From an uncultured Opitutia bacterium (GTDB taxonomy: Bacteria > Verrucomicrobiota > Verrucomicrobiia > Opitutales > Seribacteraceae): a stretch of DNA of 39,432 bases. Shown here piece after piece: positions 25,454 through 35,102 of the stretch (positions within the stretch are counted from its first letter, which is position 1; each line of letters begins with the position of its first letter). The stretch covers positions 1 through 39,432 of the forward strand of contig CALBIN010000144.1 of the NCBI GenBank assembly GCA_937893275.1, given 5' to 3'. Position numbers and translations under genes: made by a program. A model generated the notes under the pieces. The model ran no database searches. It was given only the letters and a program-made list of their open reading frames with translations, and was not told the origin of the DNA.

Positions 25454-28400
25454 CTAGTTCACTCCACTTCGAAGAAAAGCAAGTAGATCGAGAACTTCGT
25501 CTGGATTCATGGAGTTGATCAAGCCAGGCATCATAGCGGAAAGTTTGGATGGTTTAGTTTTCTTGATTTCTGCCTTAGGGATTTTAAGAATATGATCAGG
25601 AGCCATGGGCGTTGGCATAATGAGTATGTGACCATCTTCTTCTCCCAAGATTCGGCCGAACTGTTCGGTACCGTCATTTTTTTCTACCATGCTGTTGTGG
25701 TACTGGTCTGAAATCACATTGTTCGGGTTAAGGATGGCGTCCGCAAGGTCGCGAGTCCCAAAACGAGTTCCTGCACCGGTTAGGTCGGGTCCTCCCAAGC
25801 CTCCTTCGCTACCAAAGCGATGACAGTTTGCACACAAGCCAGCTTGAAACATGGCGTGTCCATTTTTTAGGTCTCGATCATTCAATCCCTCCTTTTCGGC
25901 AAGTTTGCCAACAGCTTCAACTGTCCATGTGCGGCCAGGACCCTTGGGTCTTGGAAGCACCGCGGCAATAGTAGTGGTAAGCTCTTCGCTTAAGGCTTCC
26001 AGTCGCGACCTTTCCTGAACCGGTACGTTTTTGAGGGCTTCCTTTTTTATATTATTGAGAAAGCCGGAGAAGCTGTTCCCGCCACGAAAACGTTTGGCAT
26101 TGTTAAACCAACTAAAGAAGCTTTTACGCAGATTAGGGGTCCAGCCAGCCTTGGCGACGCGGAGACAGTAAGCATAGTGAATTTGTTGTTTCTCGGGTCG
26201 CGAGTCTAGAGTGGCAAGGAAGGCATTTCCGTAGCCACTTCTTGCGAGGAGTTTAGCGTCAAGATAGTCGTCCTGTTCATTCCGATTTTGGGCTAACATG
26301 GGAATGGTTTTTGCAGGAACTGAATCGGCCTCAAGATAGGTAAGCATCGTGCAAAGCTCACGATTAAGTGCGTCGGTGGCTGCAGGGTAGTGGGGATCCA
26401 ATTTCCCGATTATCTTCAACGCAGTTTTTGGGGAAGGTCTACCAAGACGGGCAAAGACAAGACCATAGTTGCGCAAAAGATGCAATTGCTGAACCTCGCT
26501 TAGCTTAACCCAATCAAGACGAGCGAGAGCAATGAGGATTTTGTCTCGCAAGTCAGAGGAACCATTGCGAGCAAGAGCCGTAACAGCAGAAAGCAAAACC
26601 TGAGAACCCTTTTCGCCCAAAGCCTTGGACGACCATGTGTCAACTGGTTGATGTTCTAGAGCAACACGGGCAGCATTACGAATGAAACGATCTTCGCTGC
26701 CAAGGTTCTTCCAGATATTGTCAAGGTCTCCCTTGTTTCCCGGACGCTGCAAATCTTCCATTGAGTGACGGATCTTTCGGAGATCTTGTCCATCGACAAA
26801 GCTTCCGTAAACTGCCTTAGTTGATTCTTTGCCCGAGTAGGAAACTTTATAAAGAAAAGATTTCGATCCACGCCCGCCAACCGCAAAATACATAGATCCG
26901 TCTTGCGGGTGGATTATGGCATCAGTCACGGGAAGAGGTTTTCCGCCCACGAACTCTTCCCTCACTGCCTTGTAGGAACTGCCGTCGGGCTTCAAATGAA
27001 TGGCCCAAATGGAACCATAAGTCCAGTCGAGTGCGTAGATGGCCGATTGATACTTGGAAGGAAATTTTGCACCCGATCCTGAAATTACGCCCGTTGGAGA
27101 TCCGGGACCGATGTCCACCACCGCAGGCAAAGTATCGGCATAGTAAGGAGGAAACTTGCCAGACCCATTTCGCCAACCGAACTCTCCCCCATTCACGGCG
27201 TGGCAAATTCGCGTCGGGCGATACCATGGTGAGCCTGCATCCCATTCCATATCGGAATCGTATCCGAACAATTCGCCATCGCCATTGAAGGCAATTCCAT
27301 AGGTGTTGCGAAATCCAGTGCTCACCAACTCCCATGCTTTGCCCTCGGGGTCAGTTCGACAGATCCAACCTCCTGGAGCCATGACGGATCGAGCATGCCC
27401 CCGAGCATCAGGCATGCGGGGAAGCAATTGATCTTCCTGCCAAACCTTTGGCACCAAGAAGCCTTCCGGTGAAGGCAGTCGAGTCATATTCCCTGCGACA
27501 ATATAAAGTTTCTTTCCATTCGGTCCCAATTCCACATCGTGAGGCCCATGCTCCCCTCCCCCGGATATCGCTCTTAGTTTTTCAAATTTGTCGAACTGAT
27601 CGTCGCCAGTGGTGTCCTTAAGGCGATAAAGGCCGCTTCCGGGACCTCCATTAGCACATACATAAAGGCTATCGAATGCCCAAAGCATGCCCTGCCCACC
27701 CGTCATTTTAGCATCCATCTTCTCAACGGAAATTTCTTCTTCTCCACTTGGCAAAGTGATGCGAAAAAGACCCGCACGGCCTTGATCACTGGCGTAAATT
27801 CGACCTTTATCATCTACGGCAAGGCTCACCCACGAGCCCTGAGAACGCGGGACGTCATAAACCATTTCCACCTTAAATCCATCGGTGTGACGAAGTGTAT
27901 TGTTGGCGATCCCTGCGGGCCTAGATGCTGAGGGGTTTCCACCTCCACCTGAAAATACATTGCCCCATGGATCATCCCCAATCGTACCGACTACAACAGG
28001 TTCTTTTCCGTTGGGAAAACCTTCCATTTTCCAGTTGGTCGCCTCTCCAAGAAGATCCTTGGGAGCCTTATCGACAAAACGCCAAGAATCGTCGGTTACG
28101 ATCACGGTCTTCTTGCCATCCGCGTTAGTGACTTCCAATTGCAACACAAAACCCGCCGGACCACCGGCGTTTTGGGCTATAACCGCAATCACATTGCCAC
28201 CCTTCTTCAGCAGTTTCTTGACATCTGCAGATACCGCCGCATTCCAATTTCCACTGGAACCGATAGATTTACCATTAACGAATACCGTGCTGCTGTTATC
28301 GCAAGTAAACAGAATCTTGGCTGCTTTCGGAGCACTTGCCAAATCTACCGTTTTGGCAAAATAAAGTGGGTTGTTGGGCCGATCGCCTCGAGCATCCCAA

Positions 28401-28492
28401 ATCCATTTGGCTTTGGGTTGAGCGGCTTTCACGCCGAAATCAAGAAGAAAAGCTAACGCTAAGAAAATAGAAAGGATACGATAAGTAAACAT
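25454..28492 (-). CDS. PVC-type dehydrogenase: sugar-binding-like domain, beta-propeller, helical repeats, c-type haem domain
   Basis: 1,012 residues with a signal peptide (ILSIFLALAFLLDFGVKA). Residues about 27-160 are a beta-sandwich of glycosidase-accessory type (AKWIWDARG; VFVNGKSIGSSGNW). Residues about 200-560 form the propeller of PVC membrane-bound dehydrogenases (GSWVSLAVDDKGRIYASDQG; GGEHGPHDVELGPNGKKLY; NTYGIAFNGDGELFGYDSDM). A HEAT-like helical stretch follows (about 575-850). The C-terminal verrucomicrobial haem-binding domain (TIGR02603 type) has CANCH at 887-891 and GGLGGPDLTGAGTRFGTRDL; the end MNPDEVLDLLAFLRSG is typical. It likely oxidises an alcohol or sugar in the periplasm and passes electrons to a cytochrome; the substrate is unknown. 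No methanol-dehydrogenase-type PQQ motif was checked in detail. Confidence 0.87.
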   Translation of the reverse strand: MFTYRILSIFLALAFLLDFGVKAAQPKAKWIWDARGDRPNNPLYFAKTVDLASAPKAAKILFTCDNSSTVFVNGKSIGSSGNWNAAVSADVKKLLKKGGNVIAVIAQNAGGPAGFVLQLEVTNADGKKTVIVTDDSWRFVDKAPKDLLGEATNWKMEGFPNGKEPVVVGTIGDDPWGNVFSGGGGNPSASRPAGIANNTLRHTDGFKVEMVYDVPRSQGSWVSLAVDDKGRIYASDQGRAGLFRITLPSGEEEISVEKMDAKMTGGQGMLWAFDSLYVCANGGPGSGLYRLKDTTGDDQFDKFEKLRAISGGGEHGPHDVELGPNGKKLYIVAGNMTRLPSPEGFLVPKVWQEDQLLPRMPDARGHARSVMAPGGWICRTDPEGKAWELVSTGFRNTYGIAFNGDGELFGYDSDMEWDAGSPWYRPTRICHAVNGGEFGWRNGSGKFPPYYADTLPAVVDIGPGSPTGVISGSGAKFPSKYQSAIYALDWTYGSIWAIHLKPDGSSYKAVREEFVGGKPLPVTDAIIHPQDGSMYFAVGGRGSKSFLYKVSYSGKESTKAVYGSFVDGQDLRKIRHSMEDLQRPGNKGDLDNIWKNLGSEDRFIRNAARVALEHQPVDTWSSKALGEKGSQVLLSAVTALARNGSSDLRDKILIALARLDWVKLSEVQQLHLLRNYGLVFARLGRPSPKTALKIIGKLDPHYPAATDALNRELCTMLTYLEADSVPAKTIPMLAQNRNEQDDYLDAKLLARSGYGNAFLATLDSRPEKQQIHYAYCLRVAKAGWTPNLRKSFFSWFNNAKRFRGGNSFSGFLNNIKKEALKNVPVQERSRLEALSEELTTTIAAVLPRPKGPGRTWTVEAVGKLAEKEGLNDRDLKNGHAMFQAGLCANCHRFGSEGGLGGPDLTGAGTRFGTRDLADAILNPNNVISDQYHNSMVEKNDGTEQFGRILGEEDGHILIMPTPMAPDHILKIPKAEIKKTKPSKLSAMMPGLINSMNPDEVLDLLAFLRSGVN

Positions 28493-28530
28493 AGTGAAAA
28501 AAGAACGATAAGTGGTTAAACCAGCAAAGC

Positions 28531-28554
28531 AAAAAGCTACACTTTACAAGCTTT
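28531..28554 (-). terminator. Weak hairpin with T run downstream of rlmN
   Basis: On the minus strand AAAGCT (28554-28549) and AGCTTT (28538-28533) form a 6-base-pair stem around 10 bases, followed by TTTTT to 28531. The stem is short and AT-rich, so termination would be partial at best. If real, it separates rlmN from the dehydrogenase gene. Confidence 0.3.
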
Positions 28555-28610
28555 CGTTCCTAGATGAAAAGATGCTTCACACAGATAATTGAATTTCGAA
28601 ATAAACTCCT

Positions 28611-29684
28611 CTAAGGATTACAGCCTTCTACTTTTTGCTCTCTCAAGCGAAGCTGACCACAAGCTGCGTCGATGTCATGACCTTTCTCTGTGCGAAGAGT
28701 CACCGCAGGCGGGTGTCCTCTCTCTACAGTTTGAAGAAAGGTTCTGATACGGTTCTCGGAAGGTCGTTTCCATTCAAGCCCCTCAACCTTGTTATATGGA
28801 ATCAGGTTCACCTTGGCTCGAAGCCGGCGGGCGTGGGCAGCAAGCATTGTGGCTTGGACAGGATCATCGTTCACTCCGTCGATGAGAATGTATTCGAGCG
28901 TGATCATCTTGCGACGAGTTCGGACAAAGGTTTCACAGGCGTCGAGTAGCTCGGCCATGGGATAGCGCTTGTTGATCGGCATAATTTTCTCGCGAGTGGC
29001 GTCGTCGCCGCCATGAAGAGAGATAGCGAGGCGGATTTGCGCAGGGTAAGAGGCAAGTTCCAGAATACGCGGAACAAGTCCGCTCGTGGAAAGGGTTACG
29101 TGTCGGGCGCCGATTCCCAATCCCTTAGGAGATAGAATCACGTCGAGGGCGGGCAAAAGCGCGGGTAAATTTGCGAGAGGTTCGCCCATTCCCATGAAAA
29201 CGAGGTTGTCGACCCTCCGACTCGCCTCGTTCCTCGCGAGAAGGATTTGGCCTAAGATTTCTCCCGTCGAGAGGTTTCGCTTCAATCCATCGAGTCCACT
29301 TGCGCAAAACTTACACCCTAGAGCACACCCGACCTGAGTAGAAACGCAAAGCGTGAGGCGCGAAGCACGAGAGCCATCCGTACCGAGCGTGGCTGGAATC
29401 AGGACGCTTTCGATGAACTGCCCGTCACGCAAGCGCCATAAAAATTTGCGAGTTACGTCGGCAGACCCTTGAACGCGGGCTTGCTCCATTGGTCGAATCT
29501 CCCACTCCTTCGCCAAACGAGTACGGAGGTCAGCAGGTAAATTGGACATGGCATCGAAATCGAGTACCCCTTTATCGTAGACCCATTGACGAATTTGCTC
29601 CGCTCTATATGCGGGAACGTCGGGAAAGTCCCAATCCTCTGGAGATTTGTCTGTAAGAAGAGGACGTAAGGATGTTTCGCTCAT
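28611..29684 (-). CDS. rlmN: 23S rRNA (adenine2503-C2)/tRNA A37 methyltransferase, radical SAM
   Basis: Radical SAM enzyme that methylates C2 of A2503 in 23S rRNA and A37 in some tRNAs. 357 residues from the ATG (MSETSLRPLL), preceded by AGGTG 9 bases upstream; the GTG 12 bases earlier lies in that site and is rejected. The iron-sulfur motif CALGCKFC (Cys120, Cys124, Cys127) follows LCVSTQVG, and the second catalytic Cys is in HDIDAACGQL (Cys342). FIESVLIP and LVFMGMGEPLANL are further RlmN signatures, as are ISLHGGDDATREKIMPINKR and VNLIPYN. It lies between DUF1501 and the dehydrogenase gene on the same strand, an unrelated housekeeping gene among catabolic genes. Confidence 0.96.
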   Translation of the reverse strand: MSETSLRPLLTDKSPEDWDFPDVPAYRAEQIRQWVYDKGVLDFDAMSNLPADLRTRLAKEWEIRPMEQARVQGSADVTRKFLWRLRDGQFIESVLIPATLGTDGSRASRLTLCVSTQVGCALGCKFCASGLDGLKRNLSTGEILGQILLARNEASRRVDNLVFMGMGEPLANLPALLPALDVILSPKGLGIGARHVTLSTSGLVPRILELASYPAQIRLAISLHGGDDATREKIMPINKRYPMAELLDACETFVRTRRKMITLEYILIDGVNDDPVQATMLAAHARRLRAKVNLIPYNKVEGLEWKRPSENRIRTFLQTVERGHPPAVTLRTEKGHDIDAACGQLRLREQKVEGCNP

Positions 29685-29753
29685 TCGAACAAACACCTAA
29701 AGAATGCCCACGGTTTGCGCGAGCGGAATTGACCGAAAATCTGGAGCGAACCT

Positions 29754-31220
29754 TTAGGCTAACAGTTGTTCTATCGGTTCGGCGCCTTCTACCCCCACTA
29801 AGCGACGATCGAGGCCGCCATAGAAATAGCTTAGGGCATTGGGGTCGAGTCCCAGAAGATGTAAAATGGTGGAATGTAAGCGCTTGACGTGGAAGCGATC
29901 GACAACGGCGGCGCTACCAAGTTCATCAGTCTCGCCCACACTAATCCCGCCCTTTATCCCGCCACCGGCCATCCACATGGTAAAGCCGTAAGAGTTATGA
30001 TCCCGACCCGTGCCTTTCGCATATTCTGCAGTGGGTTGGCGACCGAATTCGCCACCCCAAACAACGAGAGTCTCATCGAGTAACCCTTGCTGTTTAAGAT
30101 CTTTTAGAAGACCGGCTATAGCTTTGTCCGTATTGCCTGCATGATAGGTGTGATTCTTTACAAGATCACCGTGTGCATCCCAGTTGGCGTCGTTGTGGTT
30201 TCCTCCTGAGTAAATTTGGACAAAGCGCACTCCACGCTCAACAAGACGACGAGCAAGTAAACATTTCCGACCAAAATCTTCGGTTTTGGAACCATCAATA
30301 CCGTAAAGCTTCTTGATGTGATCCGGCTCCTTGTCCAAGTCAACAGCCTCGGGAGCCGATGCCTGCATCTTATAAGCAAGCTCATAAGAGGCTACTCTAG
30401 CAGCAAGGTTAGTATTGTCGTAGCGCTCTGAAAGATGTCCCTCATTTATGTTTCGAAGGTGATCCAAAAGCGTACGCTGTTCGGTCTTGCTCATCCCATT
30501 TGCATTTTCGAGATCAAGAATTGGGGTTCCTTGAGAACGTAGAACCGTGCCTTGGTAACTAGCCGGCATATAACCACTGGACCAGTTCTTGGCACCGCTG
30601 ATAGGACCGCCGGTCTTATCAAGCATTACCACGTAACCGGGAAGATTCTCGTTAACGCTACCCAGACCGTAGTTTACCCATGAACCAATGGATGGATGGC
30701 CGGAAAGCACTTGGCCGGCATTCATCATTAGCATAGCGGAACCATGAATGGGTGAATCCGCAGTCATGGAATGGACGAAGGCAATATCGTCAACACAGGT
30801 AGCAACATTTGGAAAAAGGTCAGAGACCTCTTTGCCGCATTCGCCGTATTTGTTGAATTTCCATTTAGGTCCAACCACTCGGCTTTTGCTACGTTTACCA
30901 CCACGACCAAAAGTTTTCACATCGATGGTCTTTCCATCGAGAGGATAAAGCTTTGGCTTGTGGTCAAAAGTGTCTACGTGACTTGGGCCACCATACATGA
31001 AAAGAAAGATGACCGATTTGGCCTTACCTTTATAATGAGGCTCCTTGGGTGCTAGCGGATTGACGAATTTCGCCATTTCCTGAGCAGTGGCTTGTGACTG
31101 GAAAAAACCGTCCTGAGCGAGCATACCCGTTAGCCCAAGAGAGGCAAAACCTCCACCAATGTCTTTGAGAAACTCACGGCGATGCACTTGTCCGCAGAAT
31201 GTGTTTTGTGGCTTGTTCAT
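29754..31220 (-). CDS. DUF1501 protein with twin-arginine signal
   Basis: 488 residues. The N-terminus HRREFLKDIGGGFASLGL is a twin-arginine signal, so the folded protein crosses to the periplasm. The DUF1501 (sulfatase/alkaline phosphatase-like fold) body shows SVIFLFMYGGPSHVDTFDHK near the start, FVHSMTADSPIHGSAMLMMN, RGVRFVQIYSGGNHNDANWD, TLVVWGGEFGRQP and GRDHNSYGFTMWMAGGGIKG, all typical of the PVC family. In planctomycetes and verrucomicrobia it is nearly always next to a PSD1 (DUF1549/DUF1553) gene, as here, 37 bases downstream of it. The pair is thought to act on glycans or their sulfate groups but no reaction is proven. Confidence 0.92.
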   Translation of the reverse strand: MNKPQNTFCGQVHRREFLKDIGGGFASLGLTGMLAQDGFFQSQATAQEMAKFVNPLAPKEPHYKGKAKSVIFLFMYGGPSHVDTFDHKPKLYPLDGKTIDVKTFGRGGKRSKSRVVGPKWKFNKYGECGKEVSDLFPNVATCVDDIAFVHSMTADSPIHGSAMLMMNAGQVLSGHPSIGSWVNYGLGSVNENLPGYVVMLDKTGGPISGAKNWSSGYMPASYQGTVLRSQGTPILDLENANGMSKTEQRTLLDHLRNINEGHLSERYDNTNLAARVASYELAYKMQASAPEAVDLDKEPDHIKKLYGIDGSKTEDFGRKCLLARRLVERGVRFVQIYSGGNHNDANWDAHGDLVKNHTYHAGNTDKAIAGLLKDLKQQGLLDETLVVWGGEFGRQPTAEYAKGTGRDHNSYGFTMWMAGGGIKGGISVGETDELGSAAVVDRFHVKRLHSTILHLLGLDPNALSYFYGGLDRRLVGVEGAEPIEQLLA

Positions 31221-31257
31221 GATATTTTAGATAAGGGAGTAGAAAAATTATAAGGGC

Positions 31258-34221
31258 TTAGTCCAAGTAGACAAATTCATTAAGGTTGAGGGCAAGGAGG
31301 GCAAAGCGTTCCAAAGCGACTTCTGCGGAAACGCCGCCCTTAGATCGCATGTCTTTAATCATTGCCAAACCCGAACTGACTTCTTTGTCAGAGGGCTTCC
31401 TTGAGAAAGCGATCTCAAAAGCTCGAGCAACTTGATCCGCGGGAGCAGTACCAGCTTCGTCGCGAAGTCGCTTGGCAAAAACCTTCGCCGAATCGTTCAT
31501 GAACTTCCCGTTAAGCATATTTAGAGATTGCGTGGGCACGGTAGTGGTAAAGCGAACGGGGCAAGATGTATCCATGTCGGCCATGTCGTGGTTGATAAGG
31601 ATGGGCATTTGCATAGAACGCTTTACTTTTACGTAGACGCTCCGACGATTGGACTCTTCTGGAGAAGACCTACCCCAGCCCGCTCCTGGACGAGAGGCGG
31701 TTGCAAGTACGATCTGAGGAAGTGGCGGCGTAATGCTCGGTCCACCGGGCTTCAAGTTGAGAGTCCCGCACGCAGACAAAATGGAGTCCCGAACCTCTTC
31801 GGCGGTAAGTCGACGCATATCAAAGCGCCAAAAAAGGTTATTAACAGGATCTTTTTCGAAAGCTAAGTCATTGGGGGCAGATGAACGCTGATATGCGTTG
31901 GAAGTCATGATCAATTTGTGCATTGCCTTGATGTTCCAGTCGCGCCCCATGAACTCGAGTGCCAACCAATCGAGCAAAGCTGGGTGAGTGGGCTTTAATC
32001 CCTGAAAGCCATAATCGCTGGTGGTCCGCACAATACCGCGACCGAAATGATGCTGCCAAACGCGATTCATCATTACACGGGCAGAAATAGGATTGTCCTT
32101 AGAGGTAATCCATTCAGCAAGAACGCGACGGCGACCAGAGGTTTTGGGAGTCTTGTAACTATCCGGAATAACGGCGGCGGGTGGGCGTAAAACGCTCGGG
32201 AAAGAGGGTTGAACAACATCCCCTTCAAGAACAGGGTTCCCGCGATGCAAGACTTTGATAATGTTGTTTCCGGACTCGGCCACAGCCATAACTTCGTATT
32301 TGCTCGCCGATGGCTTTTGCCCGGCATGATTAGAAAGATCACGGGTAATGCGTCGATGGTTCTTCAGAGCTGAATCCCCTATGTAGTCCTTGCCAAACTT
32401 GCGCATCAGCGAAGCTAGATCAGCGAACTGATCGGAGGATGACACCCCGACGTCGACGAATTGTCCTCCCCCGGTTTGCAGGCAATGGACGGCGAGAACG
32501 TTTTTGCCAGTCTGAAGTACATCTGCAGCGACCTTGGAGACATCGTGCGTTTCATAATTGGAAACATGCCCAGCCAATTCCTTCACTAGTTTACCGTTGA
32601 GATAGATTTTCACGTCTTCGTCGTGATGAACGTTAAGCGAAAGATTGTTCGGAACAGCGGCCAGACGAAAACTTGTTCGCATCCAGATTGCCTTGCTACG
32701 CCATTCTGTTCGGACGACAGCACCCGGAGTGCCCTTGACTCCAAAACCTGCCTTTCCGGAATCCCACTTGGAGTCATCGTAGGCGATCTCGAACCAGTGA
32801 TCGTCTGGTTTTTTTGTGGAGTAATTCCAAGCAACTTCCCCGGAACGGGCATCATGCAGGATGATGTTCTGCTTTGCCTTGGTGTTTTTTCCGGGTTTGT
32901 TCACCTTGATCTCAGGTTGCCTCAGTTCAAGTTCCTCAAGAAAATCTTTCTCAATTTTATCTAATTGGCGGCGTAGATCACCATCCCTCTTTGACCACTG
33001 CTCAAACTGCTTGTCATACGCGCCATTTCCCGAAAAACTCTCGACCTTTACGAGGTTGGTTTTGCCTTTCCCATGGTTCGATACGTTGGCGAAGAAAGAA
33101 AGCAAGGAATAGTAATCCTTAGTGGGAATGGGATCGATCTTGTGATCATGGCAACGAGCGCAACCAATCGTCATTCCCAGAAAAACATCACTGGTAGTCC
33201 TCAGAATGTCGTCAAGATAATCGTATCTAGCTTTTTTTCGGTCTGCGGGTTCATCGTCCCAAATCCCTAGACGGTGAAAACCTGTGGCAGTAATGGCATC
33301 GGCATCGGCATCGGGTAATTCATCCCCGGCAAGTTGTTCCTGAACGAAACGGTCGTAAGGCTTATTGTCGTTAAAGGCCTTGATGACATAGTCACGGAAA
33401 CGCCAAGCCATCGGTTTTTCACTGTCTCTTTCATATCCATTTGTTTCTGCGTAGCGAACTAAGTCCAACCAGTGGCGGCCCCATTTTTCTCCGTATTGAG
33501 GGGAAGCTAGTAAACCATCGATAACTTCCTCAAAGGCATCGGCTGAATCATCGGCCAAGAAATCGCTCACTTGATCCGGACTTGGAGCGATTCCCGTAAG
33601 ATCGAAATAGGCTCGCCGAAGGAGGGCTTCCTTGGAAGCTAAAGGATTAGGCTTTAGACCCGAAGCATCGAGCTTCGCCAAAATGAAACGATCGATCGGG
33701 TGCTTAGCCGACTTGTCTTTCACCTCGGGCAATTCGATGCGCTTGGGCTTCACGAAGGCCCAATGCGACATAGTTCGTTCGTTCACCTTGGTGTTGTCTT
33801 CACCGGCGGCCACCTCATGTCCTTCCTTCCCAAGTATCTCGTCTTCGGAAGCGAAAGGAAGCCCAAGCTTGATCCATTTTTCGAGGACAGCGATTTCCGA
33901 GTCCTTCAGTTTGCCGATTGGCGGCATCTCGTGATCCTCATCCTTGTAAGAAAGCATCTCCAAGAGAAGACTGGTTTCGGGTTTCTCCAAGTTGACTGCG
34001 GCGCCTATTTCACCTCCAAGAAGCACACCCTCGCGCGTCGTCAGTCGAAGATCCCCTTTTATGCGTTCCTTTGCCCCGTGACACTTCCAGCAATTCTGTT
34101 CGAGCAAGGGTTTTGCTTCCTCTTTCCAGAAAGCAAGAGCTTCAGGGGAAACCTTCTCTTCTGCCGAAAGCCAGTTTACTAAAATTGAGAATGAGGCAAG
34201 AAGGAGAGTTTTCCTTCGCAT
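31258..34221 (-). CDS. PSD1 family protein (PSCyt1-DUF1549-DUF1553) with two haem-binding motifs
   Basis: 987 residues from MRRKTLLLASFSILVNWLSA, a signal peptide; an ATG nine codons earlier (34248) is possible. Numbering here is from 34248. The PSCyt1 cytochrome c domain has CWKCH (53-57) with MPPIGKL around 108-114, then the DUF1549 domain (about 180-400) with HPIDRFILAKL, GRHWLDLVRYAETNGYERD and a second haem site CARCHDHKIDPIP (363-375). A beta-sandwich insert at about 440-590 (VKIYLNGKLVKEL) resembles the N-terminal domain of the dehydrogenase three genes on. DUF1553 (about 720-980) has RRVLAEWITSKDNP, NRVWQHHFGRGIV and ERFALLALNLNEF. Translated upstream of and coupled by position to DUF1501; IclR precedes it on the same strand. 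Confidence 0.92.
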   Translation of the reverse strand: MRRKTLLLASFSILVNWLSAEEKVSPEALAFWKEEAKPLLEQNCWKCHGAKERIKGDLRLTTREGVLLGGEIGAAVNLEKPETSLLLEMLSYKDEDHEMPPIGKLKDSEIAVLEKWIKLGLPFASEDEILGKEGHEVAAGEDNTKVNERTMSHWAFVKPKRIELPEVKDKSAKHPIDRFILAKLDASGLKPNPLASKEALLRRAYFDLTGIAPSPDQVSDFLADDSADAFEEVIDGLLASPQYGEKWGRHWLDLVRYAETNGYERDSEKPMAWRFRDYVIKAFNDNKPYDRFVQEQLAGDELPDADADAITATGFHRLGIWDDEPADRKKARYDYLDDILRTTSDVFLGMTIGCARCHDHKIDPIPTKDYYSLLSFFANVSNHGKGKTNLVKVESFSGNGAYDKQFEQWSKRDGDLRRQLDKIEKDFLEELELRQPEIKVNKPGKNTKAKQNIILHDARSGEVAWNYSTKKPDDHWFEIAYDDSKWDSGKAGFGVKGTPGAVVRTEWRSKAIWMRTSFRLAAVPNNLSLNVHHDEDVKIYLNGKLVKELAGHVSNYETHDVSKVAADVLQTGKNVLAVHCLQTGGGQFVDVGVSSSDQFADLASLMRKFGKDYIGDSALKNHRRITRDLSNHAGQKPSASKYEVMAVAESGNNIIKVLHRGNPVLEGDVVQPSFPSVLRPPAAVIPDSYKTPKTSGRRRVLAEWITSKDNPISARVMMNRVWQHHFGRGIVRTTSDYGFQGLKPTHPALLDWLALEFMGRDWNIKAMHKLIMTSNAYQRSSAPNDLAFEKDPVNNLFWRFDMRRLTAEEVRDSILSACGTLNLKPGGPSITPPLPQIVLATASRPGAGWGRSSPEESNRRSVYVKVKRSMQMPILINHDMADMDTSCPVRFTTTVPTQSLNMLNGKFMNDSAKVFAKRLRDEAGTAPADQVARAFEIAFSRKPSDKEVSSGLAMIKDMRSKGGVSAEVALERFALLALNLNEFVYLD

Positions 34222-34307
34222 GTTTTTAAATAGGTCTGCTGAGGTCATAATTTTTTGGCAATTAAAGTTGTATTAGTAACATTTTATAAGTCAGGACAAC
34301 TATCATC

Positions 34308-35102
34308 TTAGGCTACCTTGAAAGATACGTAACCAAGGGCGTGCGAAATTTGATCTGCGTGGTCACGAATTTGGCTACCGATTCGGTGGAAATCCTTTTC
34401 TTCTAGCCGTACCGATGGGCCCGTAATCCAAATCGATCCCACTGGATAACCCCGGCGGTCCAAAACCGCAGCGCCTATACAGTGCTGACCTTCGATCTCC
34501 TCTGCATGATCTACCGAATAACCTAGATCTCTAGATTTATTAAGCTCTTCGGAAAAGTCTTTTTGCGAAGTTATGGTCCTGTCGTTGAAACGGGGGAAAT
34601 CCATATTACTTAAGAATTTTTCCCTTTCATCCAAAGGCAGTGCGGCGAGCATTGCCTTTCCAGGAGCAGCGCAATGGAGGTAAAAGCGTAGTCCGGGGTT
34701 CACCTTGAAACAAAAATTATGCGATCCGGGTACTTGTTCCAGCACGACGCCCCTATCTTCCAGCAACACACCTGCCAAGACAGTCTCCCTTGTCAAGTCG
34801 CGGAGTCGCCTCATGACGGGCAAAGCATTTTCGAGAAATCCCGGATCACCGGCAACGGGAGTCGCCAGAGAGAGAAACTTTTCCGAAAGCACATAACCGG
34901 AACCGTTTGGGTTTTTTCTAGCATAAGCACGCCGCTCGAGTGTGTGCATGATGCGGTAGACGCTGTTAGTAGGTAAATTCAACAACTCGGCCATTTCATT
35001 CACGAGCAAACCCTCAGGGTGCTCGTTCAGCAATTCGATGACAGACAGAGCACGGTCTAGTCCCGGCACTTGATAACGATTTTCAGAAGATGGACTGCTC
35101 AT
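34308..35102 (-). CDS. IclR-family transcriptional regulator
   Basis: 264 residues, normal for the family. Winged helix-turn-helix at about residues 14-75 (LDRALSVIELLNEHPEGLLV, NEMAELLNLPTNSVYRIMHT), then a GAF-like effector domain to the end with the family patterns LYLHCAAPGKAML seen here as FYLHCAAPGKAMLAALP, IEGQHCIGAAVLDRRGYPVG and SIWITGPSVRL. It is the first gene of the minus-strand run and lies 86 bases before the PSD1 gene, so control of the PSD1-DUF1501 unit by a small sugar-acid or aromatic ligand is a fair inference. A palindrome just before its start may be its own operator. Confidence 0.92.
   Translation of the reverse strand: MSSPSSENRYQVPGLDRALSVIELLNEHPEGLLVNEMAELLNLPTNSVYRIMHTLERRAYARKNPNGSGYVLSEKFLSLATPVAGDPGFLENALPVMRRLRDLTRETVLAGVLLEDRGVVLEQVPGSHNFCFKVNPGLRFYLHCAAPGKAMLAALPLDEREKFLSNMDFPRFNDRTITSQKDFSEELNKSRDLGYSVDHAEEIEGQHCIGAAVLDRRGYPVGSIWITGPSVRLEEKDFHRIGSQIRDHADQISHALGYVSFKVA

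Noticed and set aside
28593-28602. Palindrome ATTTCGAAAT upstream of the dehydrogenase gene as an operator
   Set aside because: Ten bases, AT-rich, no second copy seen near related genes; it may well be chance.
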